Both the position numbers and the translations under genes were made by a program. Shown one piece after another: positions 5,206 through 6,498 of a stretch of 6,498 bases of DNA; positions within the stretch are counted from its first letter, which is position 1; every line of letters starts with the position of its first letter. The notes under the pieces are model-generated. The model was not told the DNA's origin, ran no database searches, and saw only the letters and a list, made by a program, of their open reading frames with translations. Location: assembly GCA_947303145.1 (NCBI GenBank), contig CAMYXB010000056.1, positions 1 to 6,498 on the forward strand. The letters are read 5' to 3'. Source of the DNA: an uncultured Clostridia bacterium (GTDB lineage Bacteria; Bacillota; Clostridia; Christensenellales; UBA1242).

Positions 5206-5241
5206 AAAAGAAAACACCTAATGAATGGGTGTTTTCTTTTT
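5206..5241. terminator. Probable bidirectional terminator between the lipoprotein gene and glyS
   Basis: AAAAGAAAACACC (5206-5218) pairs perfectly with GGTGTTTTCTTTT (5228-5240) across a 9-nt loop. Read on the plus strand it ends in a T-run (5237-5241), 10 nt after the lipoprotein stop. Read on the minus strand the other arm ends GTTTTCTTTT followed by A/T sequence, so it can also end the glyS transcript, whose stop is about 100 nt away. The rest of the gap (5242-5340) shows no gene. Confidence 0.85.
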
Positions 5242-5340
5242 GTATTATTATGATTTTTTATATAAATGTAGCGATTGACTATTGTGACATCTTAGAAAGC
5301 ATAATGTAAAGGGCTACAAGCAATATTAGAAAAAATATTA

Positions 5341-6498
5341 TTAACCGTAAATTTTGGCATTAAGATAATCTTTAAGGTTTGATACCGGCACTCTCTCTTG
5401 AGCCATGCTGTCTCTATCTCTTACGGTGACTGTATTGTCCTCGAGTGTGTCAAAGTCAATGGTGACACAATATGGTGTGCCTATCTCATCATTTCTGCGA
5501 TATCTCTTGCCGATGCTTCCTGACTCGTCATAGTCACAATTAAAACTCTTTTTGAGTTCTCTAAATATCTCCAAAGCCTTGTCTGATAAATTCTTCTGCA
5601 GTGGAAGGATAGCCACTTTGATAGGGGCGAGCCTTGGGAGTAGTTTTAGCACCACTCTGGTCTCTCCGTTATCTAGAGTCTCCTCATTATATGCATCTGC
5701 AATAAGAGTGAGGAAAAGCCTGTCTGCACCAACAGAAAACTCCACAATATATGGGATAAATCTCTCGCCAGTGATTGGATCTTGATACATCATATTCTTG
5801 CCTGAATACTCTTGGTGGCGAGATAGGTCATAATTGGTCCTATTGTGAATACCATTGAGTTCCTCCCAACCAAATGGGAAATGGAACACAATGTCTGTGG
5901 CGGCTTTGGCATAAAAGGCGAGTTTGTCATGATCCTTGAACTTGAGTTTCTCTTCAGGAAGTCCAAGAGACTTGTAGAACTCCATAACTTTGTGCTTGTA
6001 AGCCTCAAATAATTTCTCATCATCTCCTTGACGACAGAACAACTGATACTCCATTTGTTCGAATTCAATAGTCCTAAAGATGAAGTTGCCCGGAGTTATT
6101 TCATTTCTAAATGACTTGCCTATCTGTCCTATACCAAAAGGCAGTTTGGCACGCATAGTCCTCTGGACGTTGAGGAAATTGACATACTCACCTTGGCAGG
6201 TCTCTGGACGAAGATAGATGACGTCGCTATTCTCCTCTGTGGTGCCTCTATTGGTCTTGAACATCAAGTTGAAATTCTTAATCTCTGTGAAGTCGCATTT
6301 GCCACAATTGGGGCATTTGATGTCATGAGAAGAGATATATTCACTCATCTCCTCTTTACTCATTAGGTCTACTGCCATCTCAATATTGTGCTTCTTGTTA
6401 TATTCCTCTATAAGAGAGTCGGCTCTATGTCTAGTCTTGCAATTCTTGCAATCCATCTTGGGATCAGAAAAACCCGCAACATGACCAGAGGCCTCCCA
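5341..6498 (-). CDS. glyS: Glycyl-tRNA synthetase, single-chain type (5' end outside the window)
   Basis: Class II enzyme that charges tRNA-Gly; this is the alpha2 dimer form, not the two-subunit GlyQ/GlyS form found in B. subtilis. The frame is open to the right edge: codons at 6457-6498 read WEASGHVAGFSDPK, a conserved part of the family just before the MDCKNC segment, so the ATG at 6456 is not the start and the N-terminus is missing. Visible parts are two Cys pairs (CKNC and CPNCGKC) in the zinc-like insert, the glycine-recognition region LRPETCQGEYVNF, motif 2 around GKSFRNEITPGNFIFRTIEF, and motif 3 VEFSVGADRLFLTLI. The C-terminal anticodon-binding domain starts near RLAPIKVAILPLQ and includes GSIGKRYRRNDEIGTPYC. 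It converges on the lipoprotein gene. Its control region lies outside the window. Confidence 0.95.
   Translation of the reverse strand, partial: WEASGHVAGFSDPKMDCKNCKTRHRADSLIEEYNKKHNIEMAVDLMSKEEMSEYISSHDIKCPNCGKCDFTEIKNFNLMFKTNRGTTEENSDVIYLRPETCQGEYVNFLNVQRTMRAKLPFGIGQIGKSFRNEITPGNFIFRTIEFEQMEYQLFCRQGDDEKLFEAYKHKVMEFYKSLGLPEEKLKFKDHDKLAFYAKAATDIVFHFPFGWEELNGIHNRTNYDLSRHQEYSGKNMMYQDPITGERFIPYIVEFSVGADRLFLTLIADAYNEETLDNGETRVVLKLLPRLAPIKVAILPLQKNLSDKALEIFRELKKSFNCDYDESGSIGKRYRRNDEIGTPYCVTIDFDTLEDNTVTVRDRDSMAQERVPVSNLKDYLNAKIYG

Noticed and set aside
5275..5305. Possible promoter TTGACT with CATAAT in the gap after the lipoprotein gene
   Set aside because: The spacer is 19 bp, and downstream there is only the 3' end of convergent glyS, with no open frame or recognisable RNA.
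5552..6068. Other-frame open frames within glyS on both strands
   Set aside because: They overlap conserved class II synthetase motifs and carry no ribosome binding site or domain features.

Overview
The window looks like a stretch of low-GC chromosome from an endospore-forming member of the Bacillota, most likely a clostridial-type lineage. The main reason is a complete three-gene spoIIA operon (spoIIAA-spoIIAB-sigF), which is specific to endospore formers. AT-rich codon use, strong purine-rich ribosome binding sites, consensus TTGACA/TATAAT promoters and a single-chain glycyl-tRNA synthetase fit this. No genus can be named from the sequence alone. There are no RNA genes, CRISPR arrays, insertion sequences or phage genes.

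Layout from left to right. Positions 1-111 are an extremely AT-rich 3' flank. On the minus strand a two-gene unit, a MarR-family regulator followed by cysS (cysteinyl-tRNA synthetase), is read from one near-consensus promoter at 1953-1981. The two reading frames overlap by 8 nt, so translation is probably coupled. A divergent plus-strand promoter at 2003-2031 drives an unrecognised gene. Its frame opens at 2062 behind a good ribosome binding site, is closed by an in-frame TAG at 2170-2172, and then stays open to 2547, where a rho-independent terminator follows. It is either a gene broken by one nonsense change, a small ORF followed by a restart, or a readthrough case.

The centre (2681-4178) is the spoIIA operon. 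SpoIIAA (anti-anti-sigma), SpoIIAB (anti-sigma kinase) and sigma-F together form the partner-switching module that switches on forespore transcription. A set of phased GACAAA motifs upstream, one of them one base away from an extended Spo0A box, may be its control region. The operon ends in a hairpin whose loop contains the sigF stop codon.

Further right, a consensus promoter drives an unrecognised lipoprotein gene (4284-5195). Its precursor has an unusually long N-region, a Pro-rich tether and four weakly similar strand-helix units. It converges on a minus-strand glyS (glycyl-tRNA synthetase), whose N-terminus runs off the right edge, and a symmetric hairpin between the two may terminate both.

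No clearly new defence or mobile system is visible. The items most worth a second look are the TAG-interrupted gene, the MarR-cysS coupling, the lipoprotein's repeat architecture and A-tracts, and the 13-nt sequence shared by two promoters.
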